This document shows, in pieces, positions 1 to 9,644 of a stretch of 64,000 bases of DNA. Under the pieces are notes generated by a model. That model was not told the origin of the DNA and did no database searches. It saw only the letters and a list, made by a program, of their open reading frames with translations. This DNA comes from Marinobacter nauticus (GTDB taxonomy: Bacteria > Pseudomonadota > Gammaproteobacteria > Pseudomonadales > Oleiphilaceae). A program made the position numbers and the translations under genes. Position 1 is the stretch's first letter. Each line of letters starts with the position of its first letter. The stretch covers positions 905,127 through 969,126 of the forward strand of contig NZ_RBJB01000003.1 of the NCBI RefSeq assembly GCF_003634635.1, read 5' to 3'.

Positions 1-1
1 C

Positions 2-872
2 GATGCCACCGCCGGTGATCTGACCGTCTCTGTCGACACCGTCGACAACACCGCGCAGACCGTGAACCTGTCCGGCACCACCACGGACGTGGCGCCAAAT
101 GGACAAATTGCGATTACCATCACCGACTCTGCTGGTAATGCCGTCAATGCCACCACCACCGTCGACGCCGACGGTGCCTACACCCTGACCGGTGTGGACA
201 TCTCCAGCCTGGTCGATGGCAGCCTGACGGTCGAAGCCACGGCTCAGGATCGCAACGGCAATGCCGTCACCGACTCGGCGACCGGCAGCTTTGATGCCAC
301 TGCTGGCGATCTCGCCGTGACCATTAGCAACGTCGATAATGATGCCCAGACTATCGATCTGTCGGGTACCACCACCGACGTGGCCCTGAACAGCCAGGTT
401 GACCTAACCGTCACCGATTCCGCCGGCAACGTCGTTAATACCACCACCACGGTCAACGCCGATGGTTCCTACACCCTGACCGGCGTAGACATCTCCAGCC
501 TGGTCGATGGCAGCCTGACGGTCGAAGCCACGGCTCAGGATCGTAACGGTAACGCCGTCACTGACTCGGCCAACGGCTCTCTGGATGCCATCGCCGGTGA
601 TCTCACCGTGTCTATTGCCACCATCGATAACGGTAACCAGACGATCAATCTGTCGGGTACCACAACGGACGTTGCTCCAAACGAGCAGGTCAGCATCACG
701 ATTACGGATTCCTCCGGCAACGTGGTAAATACCACCGCGACGGTAGGAGCAGACGGTTCGTATACACTGAATGGTCTGGATATCAGCAGCTTTGAAAACG
801 GCCAGATTTCTGTCAGCGCCAATGCGATCGATCGCAACGGTCAATCGGTATCGGATTCTGACAGCGATCTGC
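2..872 (+). repeat. Three tandem 291-bp (97-aa) coding repeats
   Basis: Units begin at bases 2, 293 and 584, each opening with codons for Asp-Ala at the start of a GDL(T/A)V segment, an exact 291-bp period. Units 1 and 2 are almost identical at the DNA level over their last ~85 bases; unit 3 diverges in its second half ([18 protein letters not shown]). This gradient suggests recent homogenisation upstream and an older terminal unit. Confidence 0.9.
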
Positions 873-3139
873 TGGACAAGAACTTTGCACCCGACGCACA
901 AGCAGATAGCTTCGATGGTGTAGCCGTTCAAGGACTGTTCGGGGAGTACTATGCGTACGCTCAAGGTAGTGACGGAGGCAACCTCTCCAATGTTGCCCAG
1001 GTCAAAGCCTTCATTGCCGCCAATGAGGCCGATGCCACCTTTATCGGTAGAAATATCGACTATGGCTCTGTGAGCGGAGATCTTGGTGGCAACGGTAAAG
1101 TTCAGTCGTTCCTCAAAGACGATGCCGGCTCGCTAAGCACAGATCCCGAAAACAGTTCAGATGCCATCGTGAAGCTCACCGGCAATCTGGAACTGCAGGC
1201 TGGAACCTACCAGTTCCGAGTTCGTGCAGATGATGGCTATCGAATTGAGGTTAATGGCCAGACGGTTGCCGAGTACAATGGTAATCAGGGCGCGAACACC
1301 CGCACGGGCAGCGAGTTCACACTGACGGGAGATGGCCCTCATTCAGTGGAAATCGTTTACTGGGATCAGGGTGGCGCAGCACAGTTGCGTATCGAGCTCC
1401 GGGAGCAAGGTGGCGCCTACGAAATATTCGGCTCTCAGCATGCCAGCCATGGTAGCGAGAATCCGGCTTTGGTAGTAAACGAAAACCAGACCCTCGAAAT
1501 TGATCCAGCCGTCCTGTTGGGCAACGATAGCGACAGCAATGGAGACATCCTGACGATCCAAAGTGTTCAGAGTGCCACCAACGGAACAGTCTCTATTAAT
1601 GGCGACGGCAACATAGTATTCACCCCGGATGAACACTACTCCGGTAACGCCTCGTTCACTTACACCGCCAGTGATGGCCGTGGCGGCACCGACACCGCAA
1701 CCGTCACTCTGGATGTAAAGCCTGTAGCGAGCGCACCAACACTCAGCTTACAGGATGCGGTCAGCGCCCAGGTTGGCGCAACAACAATTTCCACAGGCTC
1801 ATCGGACACTGTTGTTGACCCCGTTGCTTTCAATTCAGGTGATGGCATTTCAAGGGAAGCTCTGGAGAGCGAATTGAATGTCGCCCAGAACTACCTGAAC
1901 AACCGGTTTGATCCCTCAGGAACGGGTGTCAATGATTCCGGAACCGTTAACATCCAGGATGGCAAACTGACAGAAGCCACTTACAAGCTTTCAGCCGGCA
2001 CCGAAATTCGTTGGGACTATACGTTTATCAATGGCGAAGATGATTTCTGGGAAGTATCACGAGGCTTCAATGACATTGTTGCACTAGTGGTGATCTCGCC
2101 ATCAGGGGCGCGAGAAACCATTCTGGTCGACTCCTCCGAAAACAAATATCCGGACCAGAGTGCAACTGGCATTCAGAGCTTCACGGCAACCGAAAGCGGA
2201 CATCATCAGTTTCAGTGGATTGTCCTCAATGGTGGCGATAAGAACAAAGATTCGTCTCTGACACTGAGTGCTCCGAGTTTCGCCCTCCCGAATGTAGCCG
2301 GCAGTTTTGGTGTACCCGTTGACCTGGCCATCAACGCTGAATTGGCAGACCCGGACGGATCCGAAACCCTGTTGATCACTATTGCGGGTGTTCCGGCTGG
2401 AGGTGCGTTGTCTGCGGGCACGCTGAACGCGGATGGATCATGGAGCCTCGTCAGCGGCGACCTGGAAAACCTGCAACTACTGCCTCCGGTTGATTACAAC
2501 GGTGACGTCCAGCTTACGATTACCGCAACAGCAACAGAATCCGCCAACGATGATTCCGCATCGGTTACGGATACCCTGTCGGTCACCATTACCCAAACAA
2601 ACAATACCACTTCGGGTACAGAAGGGAATGACACCCTGCAGGGGGCGGCGTCCGACGACCTTATGCGGGGTTACACTGGCAACGATTCGCTATCTGGTGG
2701 CGATGGGAACGATTATCTATTTGGCGGCGCCGGCAATGATACCCTGATCGGTGGTACGGGCAGCGATGTACTCACTGGAGGCATGGGTGCCGATGTCTTC
2801 CAGTGGGAGCTGGGGGACGCCTCCGATGCTGACCCGACTCAAGACGTCATTACCGATTTCGCACTGGATAATCAGGGATATACAGGAGCTGGAGACGGCG
2901 ATCAGTTGAATTTTACCGACTTGCTTCATGACGCAGACGCAGCGTCTATCAGCAATTATTTGATGGCCCAGGAAGAGGACGGCGACACGGTCATCTACGT
3001 AAATACCGGAGGCACTCTCGATAACAACACAGACAACGCAAACCAATCCATTGTTCTGAGTGGCGTCAGCATGGACGGGCAGTCGTCCGAGCAGTTTATT
3101 GATAGCCTGCTGGCAAGCAACCAGATCAAAATCGAGTAA
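2..3139 (+). CDS. Giant type I-secreted adhesin, C-terminal part (5' truncated by window)
   Basis: The reading frame is open from base 2, so the gene begins before the window. Visible order: three repeats of 97 residues (bases 2-872) of the bacterial Ig-like type with [16 protein letters not shown] cores; a PA14-like domain from GLFGEYY (about 930-1415); a cadherin-like/tandem-95 domain with [17 protein letters not shown] (about 1470-1730); a domain I do not recognise; then RTX nonapeptides such as [15 protein letters not shown] (about 2690-2790) and a type I secretion C-terminal segment ending in IKIE. This is the layout of LapA/MpAFP-type surface adhesins: ABC-secreted, calcium-folded, used for attachment or biofilm. 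The export genes are not in the window. The PA14 domain suggests glycan binding (inference). Confidence 0.9.
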   Translation, partial: DATAGDLTVSVDTVDNTAQTVNLSGTTTDVAPNGQIAITITDSAGNAVNATTTVDADGAYTLTGVDISSLVDGSLTVEATAQDRNGNAVTDSATGSFDATAGDLAVTISNVDNDAQTIDLSGTTTDVALNSQVDLTVTDSAGNVVNTTTTVNADGSYTLTGVDISSLVDGSLTVEATAQDRNGNAVTDSANGSLDAIAGDLTVSIATIDNGNQTINLSGTTTDVAPNEQVSITITDSSGNVVNTTATVGADGSYTLNGLDISSFENGQISVSANAIDRNGQSVSDSDSDLLDKNFAPDAQADSFDGVAVQGLFGEYYAYAQGSDGGNLSNVAQVKAFIAANEADATFIGRNIDYGSVSGDLGGNGKVQSFLKDDAGSLSTDPENSSDAIVKLTGNLELQAGTYQFRVRADDGYRIEVNGQTVAEYNGNQGANTRTGSEFTLTGDGPHSVEIVYWDQGGAAQLRIELREQGGAYEIFGSQHASHGSENPALVVNENQTLEIDPAVLLGNDSDSNGDILTIQSVQSATNGTVSINGDGNIVFTPDEHYSGNASFTYTASDGRGGTDTATVTLDVKPVASAPTLSLQDAVSAQVGATTISTGSSDTVVDPVAFNSGDGISREALESELNVAQNYLNNRFDPSGTGVNDSGTVNIQDGKLTEATYKLSAGTEIRWDYTFINGEDDFWEVSRGFNDIVALVVISPSGARETILVDSSENKYPDQSATGIQSFTATESGHHQFQWIVLNGGDKNKDSSLTLSAPSFALPNVAGSFGVPVDLAINAELADPDGSETLLITIAGVPAGGALSAGTLNADGSWSLVSGDLENLQLLPPVDYNGDVQLTITATATESANDDSASVTDTLSVTITQTNNTTSGTEGNDTLQGAASDDLMRGYTGNDSLSGGDGNDYLFGGAGNDTLIGGTGSDVLTGGMGADVFQWELGDASDADPTQDVITDFALDNQGYTGAGDGDQLNFTDLLHDADAASISNYLMAQEEDGDTVIYVNTGGTLDNNTDNANQSIVLSGVSMDGQSSEQFIDSLLASNQIKIE

Positions 3140-3149
3140 ACGGAAACCA

Positions 3150-3177
3150 CCGCGCCGGTGCCAATGCACCGGCGCGG
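3150..3177. terminator. Perfect 12-bp hairpin with CAAT loop between convergent genes
   Basis: Arms 3150-3161 and 3166-3177 pair perfectly around the loop CAAT. It sits between the adhesin stop and the stop of the opposite-strand channel gene. There is no T-tract on either side, so termination in both directions is inferred from position and stability. Confidence 0.55.
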
Positions 3178-3182
3178 ACTTG

Positions 3183-5135
3183 TCAGGCCGTTCTACAAAG
3201 GATCACCAAGCGATCCTCTGCCCGGAGATCCAGATACTGGCTCCGGGGCAGGTTTAGCTGCAAATGCCGCCCGCGTTCATCCGCTTCGTCCCGAAAAACG
3301 CCCAGGGCAATTTCACCGCGCTCCGCCACAATCTTTTCTAACACCTGGAAATCCGCGCTGGCCGGCAACGGGTAGTCGTGGGGGTTCCGGAACTGGATTT
3401 CTGCCCCACCCTCCGTGAACAATTCATCCAGCACCACCCGCAGTTCTCGCCGCAGGGCCACCTGAGCCAGTACATGACTGAGGATCATCGGGCTGATCAG
3501 CATCTCGCTCTTGTGGCCGTACAACAGATGGCGGTTATCCGGGTCACTCAGTTCCATAATAATCTGCGGTCGCCTGGGGGCGGCCGACAGAACATCTTCC
3601 AACTGGAGATAGCCCACCATGGCACGGGCATCGGCTTCCTCTCCGGAGCCAACTCGATCACTGCTGAGCAACATCACTGTGTCGTATCCGGCTGGATCAA
3701 GGCGCCGAAGGTCCTCTTCCACCATGTAGTCAGCTTCCAGCAGGCGACCGTTTACTTTCGACAGGTCAACGCCGTAACGCTGCATTTCCCGATTCCGGTC
3801 ATCCAACGGAATCGCCGACACCAGATCGAGTTCAAAAACCCGACTGCCATAGCTGGCAAACTCGGCCGCCATGGTCGGCACCCTGCGGTTCCAGCCCAGT
3901 ACCAGCACCCGGTGGACACCTGGAACCGGCTCTGGCAGGGCCTGATTTTGTCTTCGCTCCAGCTTCGGCAACGTCGCTGCCTTTGGCACGGCCACGGTAT
4001 GCTGGTAATCCCGGGCCAGAAGCACAACCCGGTCTTCGTTGCGGATGACCGTGCCGGAATCTGCCAACAGATTGACCTGCCAGCCCCCACTCGGGTTTGG
4101 ATGCAACAAACCCAGGACAATCGCATTGGGCCGCTGGCTTGCCAGCTCTGCCAAGGTCAGGCCTTCAGCGGTTTCTCCCCCACGCACGAAAATCTCGTTG
4201 CCTTCACCGGCGGTCAGCAACTCGTTGTAGACCTCGGAAAGGTTTGGGTGGATGACGTTCTGAACCATCAACCTGCTGATGGTGGCATCACCGGCCACCA
4301 CTTCCACGGCCCCGGAGTAGGCCCGCTCGATAACGGGCAGTTTACGCATGTCCTGAATTTCAGCCACCACAAAGGGCAGCCGGGCGTTGTAGTGCCTGGC
4401 CTGGGCGGCGATGGACAACAGCGCCTTCACGGTTTCAACATCGGAGGTTATCAGCGAGCCGCCCTCGTGTACCTGGCTGGGCACAATCACCGCCGCCGCA
4501 TCCAGACAGGCAACCCGATGCAACGCTTCCGGCTGAATGGCAGAGCCGCTGCGCAGAATCACTTCCCGGGCTCGCCGGCCAATACCAGGCTCCCTGATCA
4601 GTTCGTGCAAATGCTCGACACTGGCCTCTTCCGCCAAAAGAACCAGCCGCAGTTTCTGGGCATCATGCTTCTCCAGAAACCGGGCCATACGCCCAGCCGA
4701 ACCAAATAACTCCGCTACCAGCGGCGGCGTCTGGGCGGTCCAGCCCAGCACGACGATATGGTTCTTCAACGTCACCGGGGTGAGGCCACGCTCCAGATCT
4801 TCCATCTTGGCAATCAGCCAACGGGTGAGAATGGCCACCAGGGTACCCATGAACACCACGTAGCCCATTATCGTCAGCAGGGTGGAGACAATGCGTTGCC
4901 AGGTGCCCACGTCATCTCCCAGGTAACCCGGATCGGTCAAGCGCAAAAACGCCCACCAGATGGCGTGCCCGGCACTTTCAAACTCGCCGGCCTGGGGCAG
5001 CACCACCAGCAGACCGCCAATCAGCGAGATCAGCGCAATAAAGCAACCGACCACCAGCAACTGAAAGCCAGCCCCCTTGACCAGCTGGCGCTCCACGATG
5101 AACTTGATCCGATCAACAATTCGAAATGGCAGCAT
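3183..5135 (-). CDS. CASTOR/POLLUX-like ion channel protein with two RCK/TrkA-N-type domains
   Basis: 650 residues. Hydrophobic segments near residues 25-50 and 85-110 flank a pore-loop-like region, followed by two Rossmann-like regulatory domains, each opening with a VVLGW-type motif (IVVLGWTAQTPPL and VLVLGWNRRVPTM). This is the layout of CASTOR/POLLUX/DMI1-family channel proteins, which in plants gate cations; bacterial members are of unknown ion specificity. The ATG at 5135 is preceded by AAGGGA at Shine-Dalgarno distance. It is convergent with the adhesin. Function beyond a cation-conducting, RCK-gated membrane protein is inference. Confidence 0.8.
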   Translation of the reverse strand: MLPFRIVDRIKFIVERQLVKGAGFQLLVVGCFIALISLIGGLLVVLPQAGEFESAGHAIWWAFLRLTDPGYLGDDVGTWQRIVSTLLTIMGYVVFMGTLVAILTRWLIAKMEDLERGLTPVTLKNHIVVLGWTAQTPPLVAELFGSAGRMARFLEKHDAQKLRLVLLAEEASVEHLHELIREPGIGRRAREVILRSGSAIQPEALHRVACLDAAAVIVPSQVHEGGSLITSDVETVKALLSIAAQARHYNARLPFVVAEIQDMRKLPVIERAYSGAVEVVAGDATISRLMVQNVIHPNLSEVYNELLTAGEGNEIFVRGGETAEGLTLAELASQRPNAIVLGLLHPNPSGGWQVNLLADSGTVIRNEDRVVLLARDYQHTVAVPKAATLPKLERRQNQALPEPVPGVHRVLVLGWNRRVPTMAAEFASYGSRVFELDLVSAIPLDDRNREMQRYGVDLSKVNGRLLEADYMVEEDLRRLDPAGYDTVMLLSSDRVGSGEEADARAMVGYLQLEDVLSAAPRRPQIIMELSDPDNRHLLYGHKSEMLISPMILSHVLAQVALRRELRVVLDELFTEGGAEIQFRNPHDYPLPASADFQVLEKIVAERGEIALGVFRDEADERGRHLQLNLPRSQYLDLRAEDRLVILCRTA

Positions 5136-5233
5136 TCGGTCCCTTATAGCGTCGTTCCCGCGGCAAACGGTTTGCCGGTTTCTGATTCTGTCGCCTAGGA
5201 TAGTTCAAACAGTCCCGGAAGGTGAGCCCTGAC

Positions 5234-6478
5234 ATGATGCGGCCTTCAGGCATTCTTGTGTTGATCACTGGCGTAGTATGCCAGCTGCCCTGGCAAAAGG
5301 CCCTGGCAGGCTCTCCCCATATTCCCCAACCCTGGCGCGCAGAGGCCGTGGTTCAGGGCCGGGATGAAGCTTACGATGCCGAGCGCTTTCTGCATGAACT
5401 GACGTTTGCCCATCAGGCCGAGGCCCCCTCTGCAGTGGAAAACGGTATCCGGGGCACCGGGGGCAGTGTCAGCAGCGACGAGCTCTACTACGACTTTCGT
5501 TTCCGCCAGGATTTCGGCTTCCGGGAGGGGCGCAATGGTTTTCTGCTGGACATTCAGCGTAGCGAAGATCTGGACGGTGCCTACGACCGGCAACTGGTGG
5601 GTTTCCGCCAGAATCTGGGCGAACGCTCGGAGCTCTGGCTTCAGGGTGATGTGTTCTCGGACAAGGCCCAATCCGACGTCTATTTCAGTGGCCGGCACTA
5701 TCTGAACGGGCGGAAAGGGTCGAATGAGACAAGCTGGCTTCACGCCAGCTGGATCATCCCGGATGCCTACTTCAACGACAAGACCAGCACCCCGGACAGA
5801 TTTACCCGTGAACCCCAGAGCCTGTTTCTGCAATGGCACCAGCAAACGGAGCTGCGGCAAAGCACCACGATTTCTATCAACTGGTCGCCGGAGTCGGAGT
5901 TTGTCAGCCGGCAGGAAAATCTGACGGTTGCCAGCGACAATGTGCGCGCCGCCTTCGATCACCGCCAGCAATCCGGCCCCTGGGCACTGAGCATCGCCAT
6001 CGGGGGGGAACGGAGCCGTCGCCAATACCAGCTGCAAGGCCCGCAAGAGGGTCAGCGCCGGGACTTTTCCCGCGACTACCTGAAAGTAACGACGTCAGCC
6101 CGGCTGAACGAGCATCGGTTAAAACCCCGGTTCGGCTTGGCCTACATCCATCTGGACGAGCGAGGCTTTTTTGGCCGGGCGATCGACGACACCGGAGATA
6201 TTCGCCGGCGTGAGCCGGTCGTGTTTGCTGACATTACCCTCCAGGCCAGTGCCGCCACCACCCTCAGCCCTGCCCTTTATCTGGGCGCGCCCGATATCCG
6301 GCAGTCTTTCGACGCAACGCAGGAGGACAACCACAGCGAGTTCATGGGCAAACTGGCCCTGCCCCTGCAATTCCGGCTCTCCGCCACGGATCGCGCAAGC
6401 CTCACCCTGAATCCTACGTTCTACCTGCACAAAGCAGCCTTTGGCGGTGGCAACCTGCAGTTTCACTGGCCAATGTAA
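5234..6478 (+). CDS. Putative outer-membrane beta-barrel protein, unknown function
   Basis: About 414 residues from the ATG at 5234, chosen over an in-frame GTG at 5222 because GGAAGGTGA lies 8-9 bases before it. An N-terminal signal peptide (hydrophobic ILVLITGVV, cut likely near ALA-GS) precedes a mature region rich in alternating aromatic and polar residues (LYYDFRFRQDFGF, LWLQGDVFSD, LKPRFGLAYIHL), as in barrel strands. I recognise no family. It starts divergently from the channel gene and its stop lies one base from the stop of the SulP gene. Confidence 0.55.
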   Translation: MMRPSGILVLITGVVCQLPWQKALAGSPHIPQPWRAEAVVQGRDEAYDAERFLHELTFAHQAEAPSAVENGIRGTGGSVSSDELYYDFRFRQDFGFREGRNGFLLDIQRSEDLDGAYDRQLVGFRQNLGERSELWLQGDVFSDKAQSDVYFSGRHYLNGRKGSNETSWLHASWIIPDAYFNDKTSTPDRFTREPQSLFLQWHQQTELRQSTTISINWSPESEFVSRQENLTVASDNVRAAFDHRQQSGPWALSIAIGGERSRRQYQLQGPQEGQRRDFSRDYLKVTTSARLNEHRLKPRFGLAYIHLDERGFFGRAIDDTGDIRRREPVVFADITLQASAATTLSPALYLGAPDIRQSFDATQEDNHSEFMGKLALPLQFRLSATDRASLTLNPTFYLHKAAFGGGNLQFHWPM

Positions 6479-6479
6479 T

Positions 6480-8216
6480 TCAGGCCGGCCGGTCGAGGCC
6501 CGACAGCTCAACCAGCGCCGCCTCCAGAGTCGGGTAGAAATAGCTCACGCCGGGCTCCGGTTTTACGCCGGCCCGGGCCAGGGTTCTCAATGGCTGGAAC
6601 TGCAAGTCGGCAATTACAATGCGGGTACCGGTTTTCCGGCAACTGGCGATCAGTTTGTTCAACGCCGCCAGGCCGCCAGCGTCGAGGATGGTCACTCCGT
6701 CCATGTACAACACCAGACCCTCAGCCTGCTGGGACAAGTCTGCCAGCTCGCCGAAGATGCGGTCAGCAGCCGCGAAAAAAAGCGGACCATTGATCTTGAA
6801 CACCTGCCAGCCCTCCGGCACTCCAACCTGCTGCACCCGTTTGTTGCCGGTAATGTCAGTCACCCTGGTCATTTGTGCCATTTCACGCATGAACAGCACA
6901 GCGGCCAGTAACACCCCGGTGGTGATGGCAATTACCATGTCCAGGGCCACGGTCAGGCCGAAGCAGGTCAGGAAAACCAGGATGTCGCTGCGAGGCGCGG
7001 TTCTCAGCAGGTGCACGGCTTTCGGCGCCTCACTCATGTTCCAGGCCACCATCATCAGCAACGCGGCCATGGCCGGCATGGGCAGATAGGCAAGGATGCC
7101 GGCCAGGGAGACCAGCGCCAGCAGCACCACCAGCGCATGAATCATCGCAGCCACCGGCGATTCAGCGCCGGCCCGGTAATTGGCGGCCGACCGGGCAATA
7201 GCGGCGGTGGCCGTGATACCGCCAAAGAACGGCACCACAATATTGCCAATGCCCTGCCCCATCAGCTCACTGTTGGCACTGTGGCGTTTACCGGTCATGC
7301 CATCCAGCACCACCGCACAGAGGAGGGATTCGATGGCCCCCAGCATGGCGATCGCGAAGGCGGCCGGAATCAGCTCCCGGAACAGGTCCCAGGACAGGCC
7401 GGGGGGGCGTCCGTCGGCCCCGGCCTGCTGCCAGGGCCAGGCGAATTCCGGTAAAAACGGCGGTATGCCGGCGCCGGTACTGCCATCGGGAAGCAGGTAG
7501 CTGAAGCGTGACCCCACGGTCTCAATCGCCGCGCCACCAGCGTTCAACCACAATGCCAGAAGACTGCCAACAATCACTGCTGGCAGATGAGGCGGCACCG
7601 GGGTTCTCAGCCTTGGCCAGAGCAGCATCACCGCCAGGGTAACCACCGCCACCAGAGTGCTCAGTCCATCCAGCGCCGGCAGTTGCTGACCCAGGACCGC
7701 CAGCTTGTCCCAGTAATGCTCTGGCATAGCGTCAATGGAGAGCCCGAAGAAGTCTTTTACCTGCAAGGTGGCAATCACCACGGCAATGCCACCGGTGAAT
7801 CCCAGAGTGACGGATTCGGGGATATACTCAATAAAGCGGCCCAGGCGCATCACCGCCATAATCACCAGCAACACACCGGACATCAGCGTGGCCAGCAGCA
7901 AGCCACCCAGGCCATAGCTCTGGGCGATCGGATAGAGAATCACGACAAACGCGGCCGTTGGTCCGGAAATGCTGTAGCGGCTGCCGCCAAACAGGGCAAT
8001 CAGAAAACCGGCTATGATAGCGGTATACAGGCCATACTGCGGCGCAACCCCGGAGGCAATCGCCAGCGCCATCGCCAGCGGAATGGCAATGATGCCAACC
8101 GTGGCGCCAGCCATCAGGTCCTTGAAAAAGCGCCCGCTGCTGTAGGGTTCATCAACGCAGGCCTCGCGAACGGCGTGAGCGGTACGAAGAGAAAAGAGAT
8201 GGGCGCGATGGGGCAT
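6480..8216 (-). CDS. SulP-family inorganic anion transporter with STAS domain
   Basis: 578 residues. The N-terminal two thirds hold many membrane helices with SulP features (AGATVGIIAIPLAMALAIASG, then GLYTAIIAGFLIALFGGSRYSISGPTAAF, written here only in part as IAGFL and SGPTAAF). The cytoplasmic C-terminus is a STAS domain (LFFAAADRIF, then ILYMDG-like LVLYMDGVTILDAGG). SulP proteins move sulfate, bicarbonate or other anions, often with Na+; the substrate cannot be read from sequence. The ATG at 8216 follows GAGAGAG. A promoter and a palindrome upstream link it to the divergent small ribbon-helix-helix gene, which may repress it. Confidence 0.88.
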   Translation of the reverse strand: MPHRAHLFSLRTAHAVREACVDEPYSSGRFFKDLMAGATVGIIAIPLAMALAIASGVAPQYGLYTAIIAGFLIALFGGSRYSISGPTAAFVVILYPIAQSYGLGGLLLATLMSGVLLVIMAVMRLGRFIEYIPESVTLGFTGGIAVVIATLQVKDFFGLSIDAMPEHYWDKLAVLGQQLPALDGLSTLVAVVTLAVMLLWPRLRTPVPPHLPAVIVGSLLALWLNAGGAAIETVGSRFSYLLPDGSTGAGIPPFLPEFAWPWQQAGADGRPPGLSWDLFRELIPAAFAIAMLGAIESLLCAVVLDGMTGKRHSANSELMGQGIGNIVVPFFGGITATAAIARSAANYRAGAESPVAAMIHALVVLLALVSLAGILAYLPMPAMAALLMMVAWNMSEAPKAVHLLRTAPRSDILVFLTCFGLTVALDMVIAITTGVLLAAVLFMREMAQMTRVTDITGNKRVQQVGVPEGWQVFKINGPLFFAAADRIFGELADLSQQAEGLVLYMDGVTILDAGGLAALNKLIASCRKTGTRIVIADLQFQPLRTLARAGVKPEPGVSYFYPTLEAALVELSGLDRPA

Positions 8217-8249
8217 GAACAGACTCTCTCAGGCCAGGCATTTGGTTAC

Positions 8250-8277
8250 ATTATATGCTCATCATCTGTACACTCAA
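8250..8277 (-). promoter_or_regulatory. Sigma-70 promoter of the SulP gene
   Basis: Read on the minus strand: TTGAGT (8277-8272), a 16-bp spacer, then a perfect TATAAT (8255-8250). It points at the SulP start at 8216. The adjacent palindrome 8277-8295 touches the upstream edge of the -35 box. Confidence 0.7.
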
Positions 8278-8295
8278 TGTTAATATGATTAACAT
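8277..8295. promoter_or_regulatory. Perfect palindromic operator candidate, ATGTTAAT-ATG-ATTAACAT
   Basis: Two perfect 8-bp arms (8277-8284 and 8288-8295) around a 3-bp centre. It lies between the divergent SulP gene and the ribbon-helix-helix gene, abutting the SulP -35 box. Position and symmetry fit a site for the small regulator encoded next to it (inference). Confidence 0.6.
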
Positions 8296-8342
8296 ACCAT
8301 CTGTAACCATCTTCGCTGAACCTGTTGAGAACCAGAAACACC

Positions 8343-8525
8343 ATGGAAAACCGAACTGCCCGGCTGACCCTGTTGATTGACCCTGAAAAGAAGAAAATTT
8401 TCGAGGCCCTTTGCAAGCAGGAGGACGTGACTCCCTCCCAGAAGGTGCGTCAGTTCATTCGTGAATATGTGGAAGAGCGGCTCGGGCCAGACTGGCGCGA
8501 GAGCAGCGCCCAGAAAACCGACTGA
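8343..8525 (+). CDS. Small ribbon-helix-helix (CopG/Arc-like) regulator candidate
   Basis: 60 residues from the ATG at 8343; an in-frame TTG at 8325 would add six residues. The start MENRTARLTLLIDPEKKKIF gives a short beta strand (ARLTLLID) followed by two predicted helices (KKKIFEALCKQE and PSQKVRQFIREYVEERL), the CopG/Arc pattern. Such proteins bind DNA as dimers at palindromes and often control their own gene. It is divergent from the SulP gene with an operator-like palindrome 48 bases upstream. The ChaN-like gene follows on the same strand. The RHH call is from residue pattern, not from a profile hit. Confidence 0.6.
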   Translation: MENRTARLTLLIDPEKKKIFEALCKQEDVTPSQKVRQFIREYVEERLGPDWRESSAQKTD

Positions 8526-8547
8526 CTCCGGCAACGTACAATCGGAT

Positions 8548-9549
8548 ATGAAAGCTTACGCCACCCGCCTTGTCCTGACGCTTGTAACCGTTGTCGCCTT
8601 CACAGGGTGCACGGTCATGCGCACAGAAAACCGGCCTGCACCCGTCAGTCAGTACGATGCCGTGATCGTCGACGCCGACACCGGTGATATCCTCACGGTC
8701 GCAGAGCTGGCCCGGCAACTGGCAAACACCGATGTGGTGGTGACGGGGGAATACCACGGCCACCATGCCTCGCACCTGTTACAGGCCCGCCTTCAACAGG
8801 CGCTGTACCGGCACAACCCCCGGCAGATCCTGACCATGGAGCAGTTCAACCTGAACCACCAGGGCGCCCTGGATGCCTACCTGGCCGGACAAACCGGTGA
8901 AACGGAAATGATCGAAGACGCGGACGCCTGGGAGAACTACAAAGGCTCCTACCGGCCCCTGGTGGAATTTGCCCGCGAACACCAGTTGCCGGTTGTCGCG
9001 GCCAACGCCCCGGCAGATATCGTGCGCTGTGTCGGCCGTGAGGGGATGGACTATCTGCAACGCCTGCCAGACGCGCAACGCGCCGCCCTGCCCGAACAGG
9101 CCTTCCTGGATACCCCGGACTACCGTGACAAATTCGTCGATGCCATTGCCGGCAGCCACGGTGCGGAACAGACAGAACTGACCGGGCGCCTGCTAAGTAC
9201 CTATCAGGCCCAGCTGTTGCGGGACAACACCATGGCCGATCGGATACTGACTGCACTGAATGAACATCCCGGACATCAGGTTTTGCACACCACCGGCACC
9301 TTCCACAGCGAACAGCGGCTCGGTACCGTTGCGGTCCTTGAGCAACGGGCACCAGAACTGAGCATTGCAGTGCTCTCACCGGTTGAATGGTCGCCCCCGG
9401 AACAGGCGATGCCGGTGGCAGAAAACCGCCACAAGGGTGACTACCTTTACTTTATTCTGCCTCTGCCTCCGGAATACCGGGACGCGGAACGCCAGCGCAG
9501 CGCCATGCAGAAACGCTTCAGCCGCCATTCAGACACCCGCTGCGAGTGA
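8548..9549 (+). CDS. ChaN-family lipoprotein
   Basis: 333 residues from the ATG at 8548. The start is a lipoprotein signal (MKAYATRLVLTLVTVVAF followed by the lipobox FTGC). The frame is open further upstream but into the RHH gene. The mature part carries the ChaN/DUF399 signature: VVVTGEYHGHHASH early, MEQFNLNHQ, YRPLVEFAREHQLPVVAANAP and HTTGTFHSEQ later. Family members are membrane-anchored; Campylobacter ChaN binds haem and is tied to iron uptake. No iron genes surround it, so that role is only family knowledge. Confidence 0.82.
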   Translation: MKAYATRLVLTLVTVVAFTGCTVMRTENRPAPVSQYDAVIVDADTGDILTVAELARQLANTDVVVTGEYHGHHASHLLQARLQQALYRHNPRQILTMEQFNLNHQGALDAYLAGQTGETEMIEDADAWENYKGSYRPLVEFAREHQLPVVAANAPADIVRCVGREGMDYLQRLPDAQRAALPEQAFLDTPDYRDKFVDAIAGSHGAEQTELTGRLLSTYQAQLLRDNTMADRILTALNEHPGHQVLHTTGTFHSEQRLGTVAVLEQRAPELSIAVLSPVEWSPPEQAMPVAENRHKGDYLYFILPLPPEYRDAERQRSAMQKRFSRHSDTRCE

Positions 9550-9556
9550 TCAAAGT

Positions 9557-9573
9557 GGCGCGTAAGGCGCGCC
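9557..9573. terminator. Short GC hairpin after the ChaN-like gene
   Basis: GGCGCG (9557-9562) pairs with CGCGCC (9568-9573) around TAAGG, eight bases after the stop, with only a weak pyrimidine tail. Possible weak terminator. Confidence 0.3.
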
Positions 9574-9644
9574 TTCCCAGCAGCCCCGGTTCCCGTTAAC
9601 CTGCGCAGTCATCAGGACGTTTTCCGAACCGCAAGGAGTAAGCC

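Noticed and set aside
2..872. Tandem repeats as a possible CRISPR array
   Set aside because: The period is 291 bp, coding and in frame, with no short direct repeats and spacers.
3378..4709. 443-codon plus-strand ORF opposite the channel protein gene
   Set aside because: A complement-strand shadow of a GC-rich gene, with no start signal or domain.
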